A stretch of DNA of 64,000 nucleotides from an uncultured Desulfobulbaceae bacterium (GCA_945787445.1 CALZHT010000022.1:1-64000), one strand, 5' to 3'. Positions 18,580-27,558 are shown, numbered from the stretch's first letter. Notes: generated by a model not told the origin, from the sequence alone. Numbers and translations are program-made.

Positions 18580-19611
18580 ATGCCATCTGCAGGCCCGCGC
18601 TATCTTGCGCTTTTTCAAAAAAGGATCGATGGCGATGATGCTCTCCTGGAACTGGCGCGCCTTCGTTTTCAAGAAGCTGGGCTGGGTACGGAATTCTACG
18701 CTGGTACGCCGGACGAACTGCATCACCTCTTGCAGTATAGGCCCTGGCCCGATGCTCCTGTCGTGGTGCACCTTCCTAGAGAATTAGACCTGTTCAACGA
18801 GGAACACCGCAGACAGATTGTTCATTTCGCGGCATCCTGTGAAGCAAATGTCTATGGATTCGTTATCCACGATACTGCCGAACTGAAGACGCGCTTCAGC
18901 GAATATATTGCGACTTTGCAAGAGGTTAATTCTGCCTTGCAATCATTGACCATTGCCCCTTATCTGTTTGTCGAGTATGCCGCAGGGCTGGAACCCGGAC
19001 TCTTTTGCGAACTTTTTAAAAACTTACAGGATCTTGAGCACATCAGTGCGTGCATTGACATTGGTCACATAGGGATATGGCAGGCACGATATCTTTACCG
19101 CAAAAAGTATCCAGGCATAGATCTCTGCGGGCTTGCGCCCACTAACCCTGCACTGCCGGAATTAATAATGGATGTGGTAGATGCAGTACATGGGGCGCTG
19201 CCGACTGTGCTTGAAGTGATTCGGAGACTGGGGAGTCATGGCAGACCCCTCCACTTTCATCTCCATGACGCCCATCCTCTTTCGACTTTCAGCCCCTTTG
19301 GGATTTCAGACCATTTGAGTTTTTTTGCGGAGATTCCGATCCCCTTTGCCTACAAGGGGAAAAATATGCTCCATCCCATGTTCGGGCCTGCAGGGCTTGC
19401 AAAAATTGTTACCGCTTTACGAGAAGTGATTGACCCCGGGCTCGTTTCTTTTACCCTGGAGATTCATCCGGTGCCGGGAAGGCTTCCCCTTGGTAGTGCC
19501 TCCTCTCTGTTTACCCATTGGCAGGACAAAACAAATGCGGAACAGATGAATTTCTGGCTGTCGGTTTTGCTTGAGAATTACCGCCTGTTATTGAAGACAA
19601 GTAACAATTGA
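18580..19611 (+). CDS. Sugar isomerase-like TIM-barrel protein
   Basis: A 343-residue protein of the xylose isomerase/AP endonuclease 2 superfamily. Landmarks are the probable metal ligands Glu in YLFVEYAAG, Asp and His in ACIDIGHIGIWQA, His in HFHLHDAHPLS and Glu in SFTLEIHP. GGAG lies about 10 bases before the ATG. It follows the dikinase fusion, which carries its own barrel of the same superfamily, so a shared substrate such as a glucan-derived sugar or sugar phosphate is plausible. The sequence itself does not reveal the reaction. An endonuclease role is unlikely in this context. Confidence 0.78.
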   Translation: MPSAGPRYLALFQKRIDGDDALLELARLRFQEAGLGTEFYAGTPDELHHLLQYRPWPDAPVVVHLPRELDLFNEEHRRQIVHFAASCEANVYGFVIHDTAELKTRFSEYIATLQEVNSALQSLTIAPYLFVEYAAGLEPGLFCELFKNLQDLEHISACIDIGHIGIWQARYLYRKKYPGIDLCGLAPTNPALPELIMDVVDAVHGALPTVLEVIRRLGSHGRPLHFHLHDAHPLSTFSPFGISDHLSFFAEIPIPFAYKGKNMLHPMFGPAGLAKIVTALREVIDPGLVSFTLEIHPVPGRLPLGSASSLFTHWQDKTNAEQMNFWLSVLLENYRLLLKTSNN

Positions 19612-19721
19612 TGAATGGGGCAACTCGGATCGAAATTATGATTCCAAATCAATTCAAAAGATGCACTTTTTTCATAACTTTCAAGGATGAAGCAGATTCA
19701 TAGCCATCGGGGAGAAAATTT

Positions 19722-20996
19722 ATGAAAATAGGACTGCAGACCTGGGGCAGTGATGGCGATATCCGCCCCTTTCTGGCATTGGCAGGTGGATTAAGCACCG
19801 CGGGCCATGAGGTCTCACTTGTCATAACAAGTGTCGACAACAAGGATTACAGCAGGTTCGGGCAGGAGATGAATTTTTCCGTCTCCCATGTCGGCAGGTT
19901 GGACTATAAAGAGGACTTCCTCAATAACTTTGCAGTCAAGTTGCGTGGTGCTCGGGTTCCGATAAAGCAGCTTCATTTGATTTTCAAGTATTTCTTTGAT
20001 CCACTAATTCCGGAGATGTATGGCGCAGCTCAGGAGCTATGTGCTGTAACCGACATGGTCATCGGCCATTTTGCCCATCACCCTGTGCAGGCCGCCGCCG
20101 AAAAGGCCCGAAAACCATATGTCACGGTAACTTTAAATCACAGCGGCATCCCATCGCGATACACCGTACCGCTTGGCGTCCCGAATTTGGGCATCTGGAT
20201 GAATCCTTTCTGGTGGAAGCTGGTTTTTGTTGTCGTGGATGGAGTGCTCAAGGCAGGAATCAATAATCTCAGAAAGCAGGAGCAACTGCCGCCTGTGGCA
20301 AATGTACTGCAAGAAGTCTGGACTTCACGGAATTTAAATCTTATTGCGGTCAGTTCAGCAATATGCCAACCACGGTCAGACTGGAACTTGGTCCATAAGG
20401 TGTGCGGTTTCTTTAATGTGCCTCAGGCTGCGGAGAAATGGACAATGGCTGAGGATCTCAAGGACTTTCTCCGTGCAGGTCCCCCGCCGGTCTATCTTAC
20501 AGTAGGCAGCATGCTCTCTCTTGACACTGCACCGGAGATAATTACAACAATACTGGTTGAAGGGGCAAGAAAGGCAGGGTGCCGGGCCCTGATCCAGTCA
20601 CGATGGGATGAATTGCCGGAATTTCCAGATTATCCCGAGATTTATAAAATCAAGGCAACACCCCACCAGCACATTTTCCCACATTGCGCAGTAGTTGTGC
20701 ACCATGGCGGGGCAGGCACAACCCAATCCGCCACCAGGCACGGTTGCCCATCAATCATTATCGAGCATTTCGGTGACCAAATTTTCTGGGCCAAAGAATT
20801 ACAACGCCTTGGCATTGCGGCCAAGGTTCTGCACCGGAGAAATATAACCGCGGAGAAATTGGCGCACACCATCCGCACGGTCCTTGATTCGCCGGGTATG
20901 AAGGAAAAGACCGAGAAACTCGGGGAAATTATACGCCATGAAGATGGCGTAAAGAAGGCTGTCGGGTTTATCGATCAATGTTGTGCGCAGGGATAG
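19722..20996 (+). CDS. GT1 family glycosyltransferase (UGT/sterol glucosyltransferase-like)
   Basis: A 424-residue GT-B glycosyltransferase. The N-terminus MKIGLQTWGSDGDIRPFLALA is the glycine-rich start of the sterol/flavonoid glucosyltransferase (YjiC) group. The C-terminal donor-binding region is VVVHHGGAGTTQSATRHGCP followed by FGDQIFWAKEL. Such enzymes move a sugar from a nucleotide donor to a lipid or small hydrophobic acceptor; the acceptor cannot be read from the sequence. GGGGAG precedes the ATG. It is 110 bp after the TIM-barrel gene, so possibly co-transcribed with the glucan genes. Confidence 0.86.
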   Translation: MKIGLQTWGSDGDIRPFLALAGGLSTAGHEVSLVITSVDNKDYSRFGQEMNFSVSHVGRLDYKEDFLNNFAVKLRGARVPIKQLHLIFKYFFDPLIPEMYGAAQELCAVTDMVIGHFAHHPVQAAAEKARKPYVTVTLNHSGIPSRYTVPLGVPNLGIWMNPFWWKLVFVVVDGVLKAGINNLRKQEQLPPVANVLQEVWTSRNLNLIAVSSAICQPRSDWNLVHKVCGFFNVPQAAEKWTMAEDLKDFLRAGPPPVYLTVGSMLSLDTAPEIITTILVEGARKAGCRALIQSRWDELPEFPDYPEIYKIKATPHQHIFPHCAVVVHHGGAGTTQSATRHGCPSIIIEHFGDQIFWAKELQRLGIAAKVLHRRNITAEKLAHTIRTVLDSPGMKEKTEKLGEIIRHEDGVKKAVGFIDQCCAQG

Positions 20997-21102
20997 CTGG
21001 GGAGTGAAGAGAAAATCAGGATTTTGGATATAACTTATTCTAATAGCATAAAAAAATTCAACAAAGATATTAATTTCGCAAATTGGTCAGCCGAATTGCC
21101 TA

Positions 21103-22506
21103 TTATGCTACTCGAAGTGTTATAAGGCTTATCTCTCCAGGGCAATTGAACCTGAGCGGCACACCGGAGGCGCCCACCCCACGGCTGGTATATCCCTCTA
21201 TTCCCTTATAGTGCCATCTTCCTGCCGCTGTAAACCGTGGCGCCCTGCTGTTGGTATAAATCGGCCCCCTACCGGGCAGACGGATCTGGCCGCCGTGGGT
21301 GTGGCCGCAGAGATACAGATGCGGCTGATAAGGAACTGCTTCATCATAGGCTTCCGGGGAATGCGCTATAAGGATGGTGAATGCACCATCCGGTACCTTT
21401 CTGAAAGCCATCTCCAGGTTATGCACTTTGTAGTAGTTGGGATCATCTATGCCGATAATCCATATTGTTTCGTTGTTCCGGACAATGGATTGGGCATCGT
21501 TGACAAGCATCAACATGCCGGCCTCTTCAAAATCAGGCACTAACTCAATACAGTCATGGTTGCCCAATACACCATAGATGCCATGTCGCGCCCTGATGTT
21601 GACAAGCAAACGGCGCAACAGCCGCAAAGAAGGAGCAACAGGACCGTATACATCCATGCGGACATCGCCGCCAATCAGACAAATATCCACATCCATTTCT
21701 TTGACCCTGTCAATAATAACCTCGGTAAGGCCGGGGAGGCCGTCGAGATGAAGATCGGTTAAAAACAGGATGCGCATTCCATCAAATTCCTGCGGTAGAG
21801 AATGTAAAATGAATGTTTCTTCCTGCCGCCTGATATCCAGGCTGTTCCGGATCCCTTGCTCATAGAGTCCTGATACCTTGAAAATCCAGGTCAACGCAAT
21901 GCGATGAAAAATAAAATTGGGAAAATTCAATAAGGTATGCCACCGGGCCACAGGCATATGGCATGCCCGCCATTCCCGCAGACGAACGGTGGATCGGATG
22001 ATACGGGTGTAATTCTTCATCTCCGGTCGATAGATTACGAAATGCCAGAAACGCGAGCCAAGTAAGGTAATCGGAATAAATAACAGCATGATGGCCAGAA
22101 TCTGCCACCAGACAAGGTTAAGGAATAGAGCCAGATAAAGGGTGGGAAAAAGCCCTTCAAAAAGCTGGTCCAGAATTCCAACCGGTTTGCCAGGAGCATA
22201 GTGAAGACGGCGTTTTATAAAGCTGGTCAACAGGTCGCCGGTCATTGCTAATCCGGCGGCCACAACACCTACCCACCACTGCAGTCCCAGAAGGAGTAAG
22301 AGCGTTGCCCCTCCTGCTATTGCTGCCAGTATGCCGCGGATGGTTTTATTCGATCCGAAAATCGGCCGACCGTCAAACCACAACCGGTTGCCATCGAGCG
22401 GCTGGTTCATGGCTTCCTTCCAGATAAGGTTTGCCAGTGGCGGCATGAAATTTATCCATAAGAGGAAGATGATAACTTTAATGATCTCGACCACATTGTA
22501 CCTCAT
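21103..22506 (-). CDS. CDP-archaeol synthase-like / metallophosphoesterase fusion
   Basis: A 467-residue fusion. Residues 1-165 form a CarS-like (DUF46) membrane domain with about four membrane segments and the signature RLWFDGRPIFGSNKTIRG; family members attach CDP to unsaturated archaeol or related lipids. From about residue 230 there is a calcineurin-like phosphoesterase with DLHLDG, GGDV, GNHD and GHTHGGQIRLPG, as in the YkuE/UDP-2,3-diacylglucosamine hydrolase-like group. The combination suggests a membrane lipid or pyrophosphate-lipid processing enzyme acting at the membrane surface; the substrate is not known. It is convergent with the GT1 gene. Confidence 0.85.
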   Translation of the reverse strand: MRYNVVEIIKVIIFLLWINFMPPLANLIWKEAMNQPLDGNRLWFDGRPIFGSNKTIRGILAAIAGGATLLLLLGLQWWVGVVAAGLAMTGDLLTSFIKRRLHYAPGKPVGILDQLFEGLFPTLYLALFLNLVWWQILAIMLLFIPITLLGSRFWHFVIYRPEMKNYTRIIRSTVRLREWRACHMPVARWHTLLNFPNFIFHRIALTWIFKVSGLYEQGIRNSLDIRRQEETFILHSLPQEFDGMRILFLTDLHLDGLPGLTEVIIDRVKEMDVDICLIGGDVRMDVYGPVAPSLRLLRRLLVNIRARHGIYGVLGNHDCIELVPDFEEAGMLMLVNDAQSIVRNNETIWIIGIDDPNYYKVHNLEMAFRKVPDGAFTILIAHSPEAYDEAVPYQPHLYLCGHTHGGQIRLPGRGPIYTNSRAPRFTAAGRWHYKGIEGYTSRGVGASGVPLRFNCPGEISLITLRVA

Positions 22507-22779
22507 GTATCAGCCTGGATTGGGAACCATCTCGCAGTTCTGGTAAACAATGTCAGGTTGGACAATTAGCTAATATTGTGGTGTGAAACTATCATGTGTC
22601 AAGCCTGTCATCACTCCCATATCTTTTTCCTGCCAAATTCAGAAAAAGTCAGTAATCACTTTACAGTAAGTTTTTTTTCTATAATATAATTTTTACTGAT
22701 ATTTGCGTTGATACCTGACAAATGTGGATGGAATCGCTAATCCCCCAACGAAATTTCTGCTAAAGGCAAAAGTGTTGGT

Positions 22780-23895
22780 ATGGATCTTCCGGTTATTGAA
22801 CCGCCAATATTTCCGCGATGGGTATGGATAGAGGAAATCACCTACTCCCATATTCCCATTGCCACACTGATCACGGCGTTAATGACCGTGGCACCGGTGT
22901 TTGAATACATCGGTTATAAAAAGAACGATCCCCGTTATGACAGGCTGGCCAGAAGTTTCATCAACTTTTCGCTGATTCTCTTTTCTCCCGGTGCTGCGCT
23001 GGGCACCGGTATTCCAATGTGGATCATGGGTACCTATCCGGAGTTCTGGTCGCGTTGGTCAAATCTCTTTTTCTGGCCCCTGATCGCCCAGTTCGGGTTT
23101 TTTATCGGCGAAGTCGTGTTTCTGTTCTTCCTCTATTATCTGACCTGGGACCGTTTCCAGGCAAAAAAGAGGCTGCATATCTTCTTTGGTTGCGTGGCCG
23201 CGATTTTCGGACTGCTCGTCCAGATAGTCTGGGATGCCCTTGGCAGCTATATGCTCACTCCGGGTGCTGTTGCCCTTCCGGGAGTGGATGAGCCGGTTGC
23301 CTGGTCTGCCCAGGCCTTTTTCAACCCGAGCTTTCCGTTTTTATTTTCCCACCGTTTTTTCGGCAATATCAGCTACGTCATGCTGTTGACCGGTGGTGTG
23401 TTCGCAATCAGGTCTTTGTGGATCAAGGACACTGAAGAAAGGGGATATTACAACTTTGTGGCCAGACTTACATTTACCATAGGATTTTTTGCCTTTTTCG
23501 CCATGCCTTTCATCGGCTGGGGATATGCCGGCGTGATCAAGGAGCACGCGCCGGTCGCCTTTCATGCCATTATGGGCGGCCATGTATCGCCCAATTTCAT
23601 GGTGAAAATGTCCTTCAAGTCTTTATCTGGTATTTCATTGGCATCCTCCCATCCGGTTGATTCCAGGCGGGCCCATGACCTGGCGCCTGGTCTACACCTT
23701 TCTGCTGGCTGGTTTTCTGCTCTTTTTGTGGCTGGTTGCCAGAAAAATATCCATCCAGGGGCGGATCCGGCAATGGTCCATGTTTGCAGTCGGCATCGCG
23801 GCATTTGCCGCCTTTCTGATCGGCGGTTTTGTGCGGGAGCGCAGCAAAAGTCCTTATACCGTGTACAGGGAGATTGTCAAACCCGAGGTTACTGA
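22780..23895 (+). pseudogene. Cytochrome bd-like subunit I with haem c tail, N-terminal part (frameshifted)
   Basis: The first 275 residues of this frame are a CydA-like membrane protein with about eight helices. His24 (EEITYSHIPIATL) and the His in FLFSHRFFGNISY match haem-ligand positions of CydA. The GRQPW quinol-loop motif is not present. After NFMVKM (about 23609) homology leaves this frame. The sequence VFIWYFIGILPSG lies in the next frame (about 23610-23655), and IPGGPMTWRLVYTFLLAGF in the third. Restoring one A in the A4 run at 23605-23608 and one T at 23657-23658 gives a single 434-residue protein. The defects are either genuine mutations or homopolymer read errors. Confidence 0.82.
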
Positions 23896-24082
23896 CCAGG
23901 AAGCGGACCGGTTTTTGTTGTATCATAAATGTTTTGGCTGCCATCGGGCATCCGACTTTAAAAATTACCGGCGGAATGACTGGCCGGCCCGGGTGGAAAT
24001 GGAACGGCAACGGACTGAGGTAAGTCTTACCAATGAAGAAGCGTCCAGAATTGTACATTATCTGGAGGAAAGGTATCGATGA
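23657..24082 (+). pseudogene. Cytochrome bd-like subunit I, C-terminal part with CxxCH haem c motif
   Basis: Continuation of the frameshifted gene upstream. It holds two further membrane helices (TWRLVYTFLLAGFLLFLWLVA and the WSMFAVGIAAFAAFLIGG segment) and a short periplasmic tail with the haem c motif CFGCH. After this comes the YRRNDWPARVEMERQR stretch, which parallels YRLDNWELIVDQMRAY in the next gene. It ends ATGA-overlapped with that gene (24079-24082), so the pair is a tight operon. The TTG at 23657 is not a credible start. Confidence 0.8.
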
Positions 24083-25554
24083 ACCCAAAGCACATCGAAT
24101 TTCCCGTTTTAGGGGCGAAATGGTTCATCGGGTTCACCGCACTGTCTCATACCGCGGTCGCCTCCCTGGCTATCGGCTTTGCCTTTATCGTAACCATTGC
24201 CCAGATTATCGGCTACCTGGACAAGGACCGCTCCTATGATCTTCTCGCCAAGCGGATACAGCTCTTTCATGTCTGCATCTACAATATCGGTACCATTGTC
24301 GCCATCGGACTTGTATTCGGACTCTCGGGCCTGTACCCCCAGTTTTGGAGCCAGCTTTTCGTGCACCAGTTCTGGACCCTGATTCTCGAAGAGTTTCTCT
24401 TTTTTCTGCTGGCCACGACCTTGACCTTCCATTATTTCTTCTGGGACCATCTGTGGGGCCACAAAAAACTGCACATTTTTCTCGGCGCCCTTCTTACTCC
24501 ACTCTTTCTGCTGCAATTCTATCTGATCAACGGCATTGGCGGTTTCATGCTTACTCCCGGTTTTCAGGAAGGACAGGCAAGCCTTTCCCAAGGAATTTTA
24601 GGGTGGGATAAACAGGCCTTTTACAATCCCTCTTTCCTGATGCTCACCCTGCACCGCACCTTTGCCAACATATCCTATGGCGGCTTTGTAGTTGCCGGCT
24701 TGTGCGGGGCCATGCTCTTCCGCCCGAACAGTGGAGCGATTAAAGCCTGTTATGAAAAGGGCGGCCACCTGTCCTTTGCCGTTGCCTTTATAGCCCTGCT
24801 CTCGCTGCCGATTGTCGGTTATTTTTATTCCTATGTCCTGAAGTATGAGGCCAACGAGGCATTTGTCAATCTGATGTGGGGCAAAGGGGATGTTATTGCC
24901 GGCGGCATCGATTGGTGGTGGATCAAACATCTTTGCGTCGCCGGCATGCTCGGTATGACACTGACCTATTTCTGGCATGAAGATACGGCAGATTCAAGGT
25001 TTTCCATGCCGCTGGTGATGATCGTCACCATAGGTTTGTTTTACCTCATTTTTTATATGTCCATGGGCATGATCATGACCTGGAAGTTTTTCTGGATTAT
25101 GTTGGCATTTGCCCTCATCGGCGGCCTGCTGGCCCGCCATCTGGTATCCTTTCACAAGGGCTCTCCTCGCGCTCTTTACGTGCTGGTCGGTATTATTTCG
25201 TTTCTGACGGTAATGTTGGGTGGCTATGTACGCGAGGCTTCACGGCCCCGGTTTGTAAACCGTATTGCCCATTATGATAAAATATACACCCCGGCGGAAA
25301 GGGCGCCGTATCTCATGGTCGACGTTGATCCGCGGACCATACCTCCACCGCCGGAAGCTATTGAGAAGCCGTCATTAGCTGTGCAATTGATCAGGCAGAA
25401 ATGCATCGGCTGCCATACCCTTGAGCGGGTGAGGAACTACCGGCTCGATAACTGGGAACTGATCGTTGACCAGATGCGGGCTTATGGTCTCAAACTTGCC
25501 ACCACGGAAGCGGAAATCATCATCACCCATTTGAGGGAAAAACAACCATATTGA
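24079..25554 (+). CDS. Cytochrome bd-like subunit I with C-terminal haem c
   Basis: A 491-residue paralogue of the preceding gene. His24 (FTALSHTAVASL) and the His in MLTLHRTFANISY are conserved as in CydA. The protein has about nine or ten membrane helices, no GRQPW quinol-loop motif, and a C-terminal tail with the haem c motif CIGCH at about residue 443. No CydB gene accompanies the pair. This resembles the bd-superfamily lineages described as built from two CydA-type subunits, some with cytochrome c domains. The electron donor would then be a cytochrome rather than, or in addition to, quinol. The reduced substrate (O2 or otherwise) is not known. Confidence 0.85.
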   Translation: MNPKHIEFPVLGAKWFIGFTALSHTAVASLAIGFAFIVTIAQIIGYLDKDRSYDLLAKRIQLFHVCIYNIGTIVAIGLVFGLSGLYPQFWSQLFVHQFWTLILEEFLFFLLATTLTFHYFFWDHLWGHKKLHIFLGALLTPLFLLQFYLINGIGGFMLTPGFQEGQASLSQGILGWDKQAFYNPSFLMLTLHRTFANISYGGFVVAGLCGAMLFRPNSGAIKACYEKGGHLSFAVAFIALLSLPIVGYFYSYVLKYEANEAFVNLMWGKGDVIAGGIDWWWIKHLCVAGMLGMTLTYFWHEDTADSRFSMPLVMIVTIGLFYLIFYMSMGMIMTWKFFWIMLAFALIGGLLARHLVSFHKGSPRALYVLVGIISFLTVMLGGYVREASRPRFVNRIAHYDKIYTPAERAPYLMVDVDPRTIPPPPEAIEKPSLAVQLIRQKCIGCHTLERVRNYRLDNWELIVDQMRAYGLKLATTEAEIIITHLREKQPY

Positions 25555-25570
25555 TCCAGTTAGACTACCT

Positions 25571-25602
25571 ACACAAAATTGCGAACTACAGCAATTTTGT
25601 GT
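25571..25602. terminator. Stem-loop after the bd-like pair (no T-tract)
   Basis: ACACAAAATTGC at 25571-25582 pairs perfectly with 25591-25602 around an 8-base loop. It lies 17 bases after the stop of the second bd-like gene. There is no T-run, so an intrinsic terminator is uncertain; an mRNA-end stabilising hairpin is equally possible. Confidence 0.45.
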
Positions 25603-25733
25603 TAAACGCGGCTACGCCGCTATTAAAGCCAGAGCTAAATTTATGGCAAGTAATTATTTGATTTAACTAGATAAAAAATAACATAACAAATTTATTTGTT
25701 ATCTTTAGGCGCAGAGCGCCTGTGGTAGCTGAC

Positions 25734-26021
25734 ATGAAAAGCAACAACAATCCCGAAGATGAAACCATTGATTCCACTGGGAAACAGGATATGAATGCGT
25801 CCACCATACTATCTGAAGACGAGAATAATGAATCAGGAAAGGAAGTTTCCCAATCCAAATCCAGCCATCCCTGGGAAGTGGAACTGGGCGTCTATCCTCT
25901 GCGGCCGGCTGCTGAAGATCCCAAATGGGCCATACGTCTTGTCAAGTCCTGGGCCGTCATTGCCGTTTTATCAGGGATTTTTGTCATTGCTCTGCTCATT
26001 CTGGGATTTTTCTTTGATTAA
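25734..26021 (+). CDS. Small single-span membrane protein (95 aa)
   Basis: A 95-residue protein: a hydrophilic, Asn/Glu/Ser-rich N-terminus of about 45 residues, a short conserved-looking segment (HPWEVELGVYPLRPA) and one membrane helix near the C-terminus (SWAVIAVLSGIFVIALLILG). It is followed after 14 bp by another small membrane protein and preceded by the bd-like pair, so it is a candidate accessory subunit. The start is uncertain: GTG at 25722 is in frame too, and neither has a clear Shine-Dalgarno sequence. Confidence 0.68.
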   Translation: MKSNNNPEDETIDSTGKQDMNASTILSEDENNESGKEVSQSKSSHPWEVELGVYPLRPAAEDPKWAIRLVKSWAVIAVLSGIFVIALLILGFFFD

Positions 26022-26035
26022 CTGAAGAAGGAATA

Positions 26036-26617
26036 ATGCTGCACATAATTAAAAAACTCCTACTCTTCGTGCTTAAGGTTTTTGTTTTGATGTTCGTCGC
26101 TACCCTGGCCGTTAAGCAGATACCGGAACTGCGCTATGATTTTGGCCCGAAGAAACCGGTTGAGATCCTTAGCCCGCAAGATCTCACGCCGGATGGTTTT
26201 GTGTCCTCGGTATTTGTCTCCATTCATGGAATCCCTGATTTTCAATATGCATTCAGCTATCGGCGCTATGGCCTCACTTTTACATACTTTACTTTGGAGC
26301 CGTATGGCCTGCATGTTGTGGTGCGGACACATGACAGAGTGACGGATGAATGGAATGACCTCAATCGGTTTCTGGGCCGGCTCAGGCCCTTTGAGAAGCA
26401 GCCATTTTCGTACCGCATTCAGGAGATTTTACGTGAGAAGATGAATGTGGAAATCCCGGAAGACTCCTATTTCCTGGCCCTGGATGACGTGCCGAAGCCC
26501 AGTGGGTGGCAGATTGGAGCGCTTGCATTTTCCGGAGTGCTCTGGGTGGTGCTTTTTTATCTCTTCTTTCTCTACCGGGGGACGTTAAAGAGACCTTCAG
26601 CTACAAAGCCGGGGTGA
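26036..26617 (+). CDS. Membrane-anchored protein of unknown function (193 aa)
   Basis: A 193-residue protein with an N-terminal membrane helix (LLLFVLKVFVLMFVATLAV), an extracytoplasmic alpha/beta domain of about 120 residues and a second helix at about 160-180 (IGALAFSGVLWVVLFYLFFLY). No motif is recognisable. GAAGAAGGAATA before the ATG is a good ribosome site. It is probably co-transcribed with the bd-like genes and could be an assembly or accessory factor; this is inferred from position only. The 3' end overlaps the convergent gene by 17 bp. Confidence 0.72.
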   Translation: MLHIIKKLLLFVLKVFVLMFVATLAVKQIPELRYDFGPKKPVEILSPQDLTPDGFVSSVFVSIHGIPDFQYAFSYRRYGLTFTYFTLEPYGLHVVVRTHDRVTDEWNDLNRFLGRLRPFEKQPFSYRIQEILREKMNVEIPEDSYFLALDDVPKPSGWQIGALAFSGVLWVVLFYLFFLYRGTLKRPSATKPG

Positions 26618-27077
26618 CCGTTTGCACGCCTTTGATCAGTATCAGGAACATCCAGCCTGCCACGCCCCACAATACTAATGTGCCGATAGCGAGCATAATC
26701 CCGAGCAGGGGAATGTAGGGCCGATAATTTTTATAGAATCTGGCAAAACCGACTTTGAGCAGGAAAAGCCCGAATAAAGCCATGGCTAATATGGCGTGGC
26801 CGTAGCCGCGCGCATCAAGAGTATATCCTCCCGCCCTGGCCAGGCGTCCCATCATGTCAATGCAAATCCAGGAGATCCAGATAAAGTAGATGCCGAACAC
26901 ATAACCGAAGAGACGATGCAGTCTCATAAGCAGGCGGGCATGGGCGTGGGGCCCTTTACGGCCAAATAGATGCATGGCGGCCAGAAATTCAAATGTGGCA
27001 AGAACCACCAGGCCGAATGAAAGATAGGACTTGGTCACAGGGTTAATCTGCAAAAATTGCCAACTGTTGGGATCCAA
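26601..27077 (-). CDS. Four-helix membrane protein, cytochrome b561-like layout
   Basis: A 158-residue protein with four predicted membrane helices. His residues near the membrane face of helix 2 (LLMRLHRLFGYVFG) and helix 3 (GYGHAILAMALFGL) are spaced as in b561-type dihaem proteins. The family is not certain. It is convergent with, and overlaps, the last gene of the bd-like operon. A role in membrane electron transfer is a reasonable guess but rests on the His pattern alone. Confidence 0.68.
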   Translation of the reverse strand: MDPNSWQFLQINPVTKSYLSFGLVVLATFEFLAAMHLFGRKGPHAHARLLMRLHRLFGYVFGIYFIWISWICIDMMGRLARAGGYTLDARGYGHAILAMALFGLFLLKVGFARFYKNYRPYIPLLGIMLAIGTLVLWGVAGWMFLILIKGVQTVTPAL

Positions 27078-27354
27078 CTCTATATTCTCCGAATGATTGA
27101 AGCGTTATTGCGAATATCGAATGAAGTTCATACCCCCTTGCGGGGTAAACAATGACCGTAGAATGATGAAGGTTTCACTTCGAAATTCGACATTCCTTGT
27201 TCGATATTCTGCGGTTCAAATGAAAATGAGCAGTTGCAGCATTTATTACCTGATAATGGCCATTTTCATTGAACTTTCATGCGATTGCCCTGCCATCCGA
27301 GGATTGTCTGTAGGCATCCCTCTTGGACTGCCAATCAGCGTACCATATTCTCCG

Positions 27355-27558
27355 TCACTCAAAGCGCAGCCTGGTGTCGGCCGTCACCCGTACCGGACCC
27401 GGTGGATTGGTTGTGGCGATTTCAAAGGTCACAAAACGATCGCCTTCCTGACATTCTGTCCCCAATAATTTTTTCTGCACAATAAAACGGTGGAAAGGCG
27501 GAGCTTTGGGACGCAGGTTGCGTAGCACTACTTCGATGCCTTCAGGGATTTCAGACAT
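27355..27558 (-). CDS. Small hypothetical protein (67 aa)
   Basis: A 67-residue, basic, beta-rich protein (MSEIPEGIEVVLRNLRPKAP...) whose start overlaps the end of the UspA gene by 8 bp on the same strand, an arrangement typical of coupled genes. It contains one Cys and no membrane segment. I do not recognise the family. The gap from here to 27078 shows no gene. Confidence 0.55.
   Translation of the reverse strand: MSEIPEGIEVVLRNLRPKAPPFHRFIVQKKLLGTECQEGDRFVTFEIATTNPPGPVRVTADTRLRFE

Noticed and set aside
22780-25554. Complete canonical cytochrome bd oxidase (CydAB)
   Set aside because: No CydB-like gene is adjacent and the quinol-loop motif is missing from both subunit I proteins.
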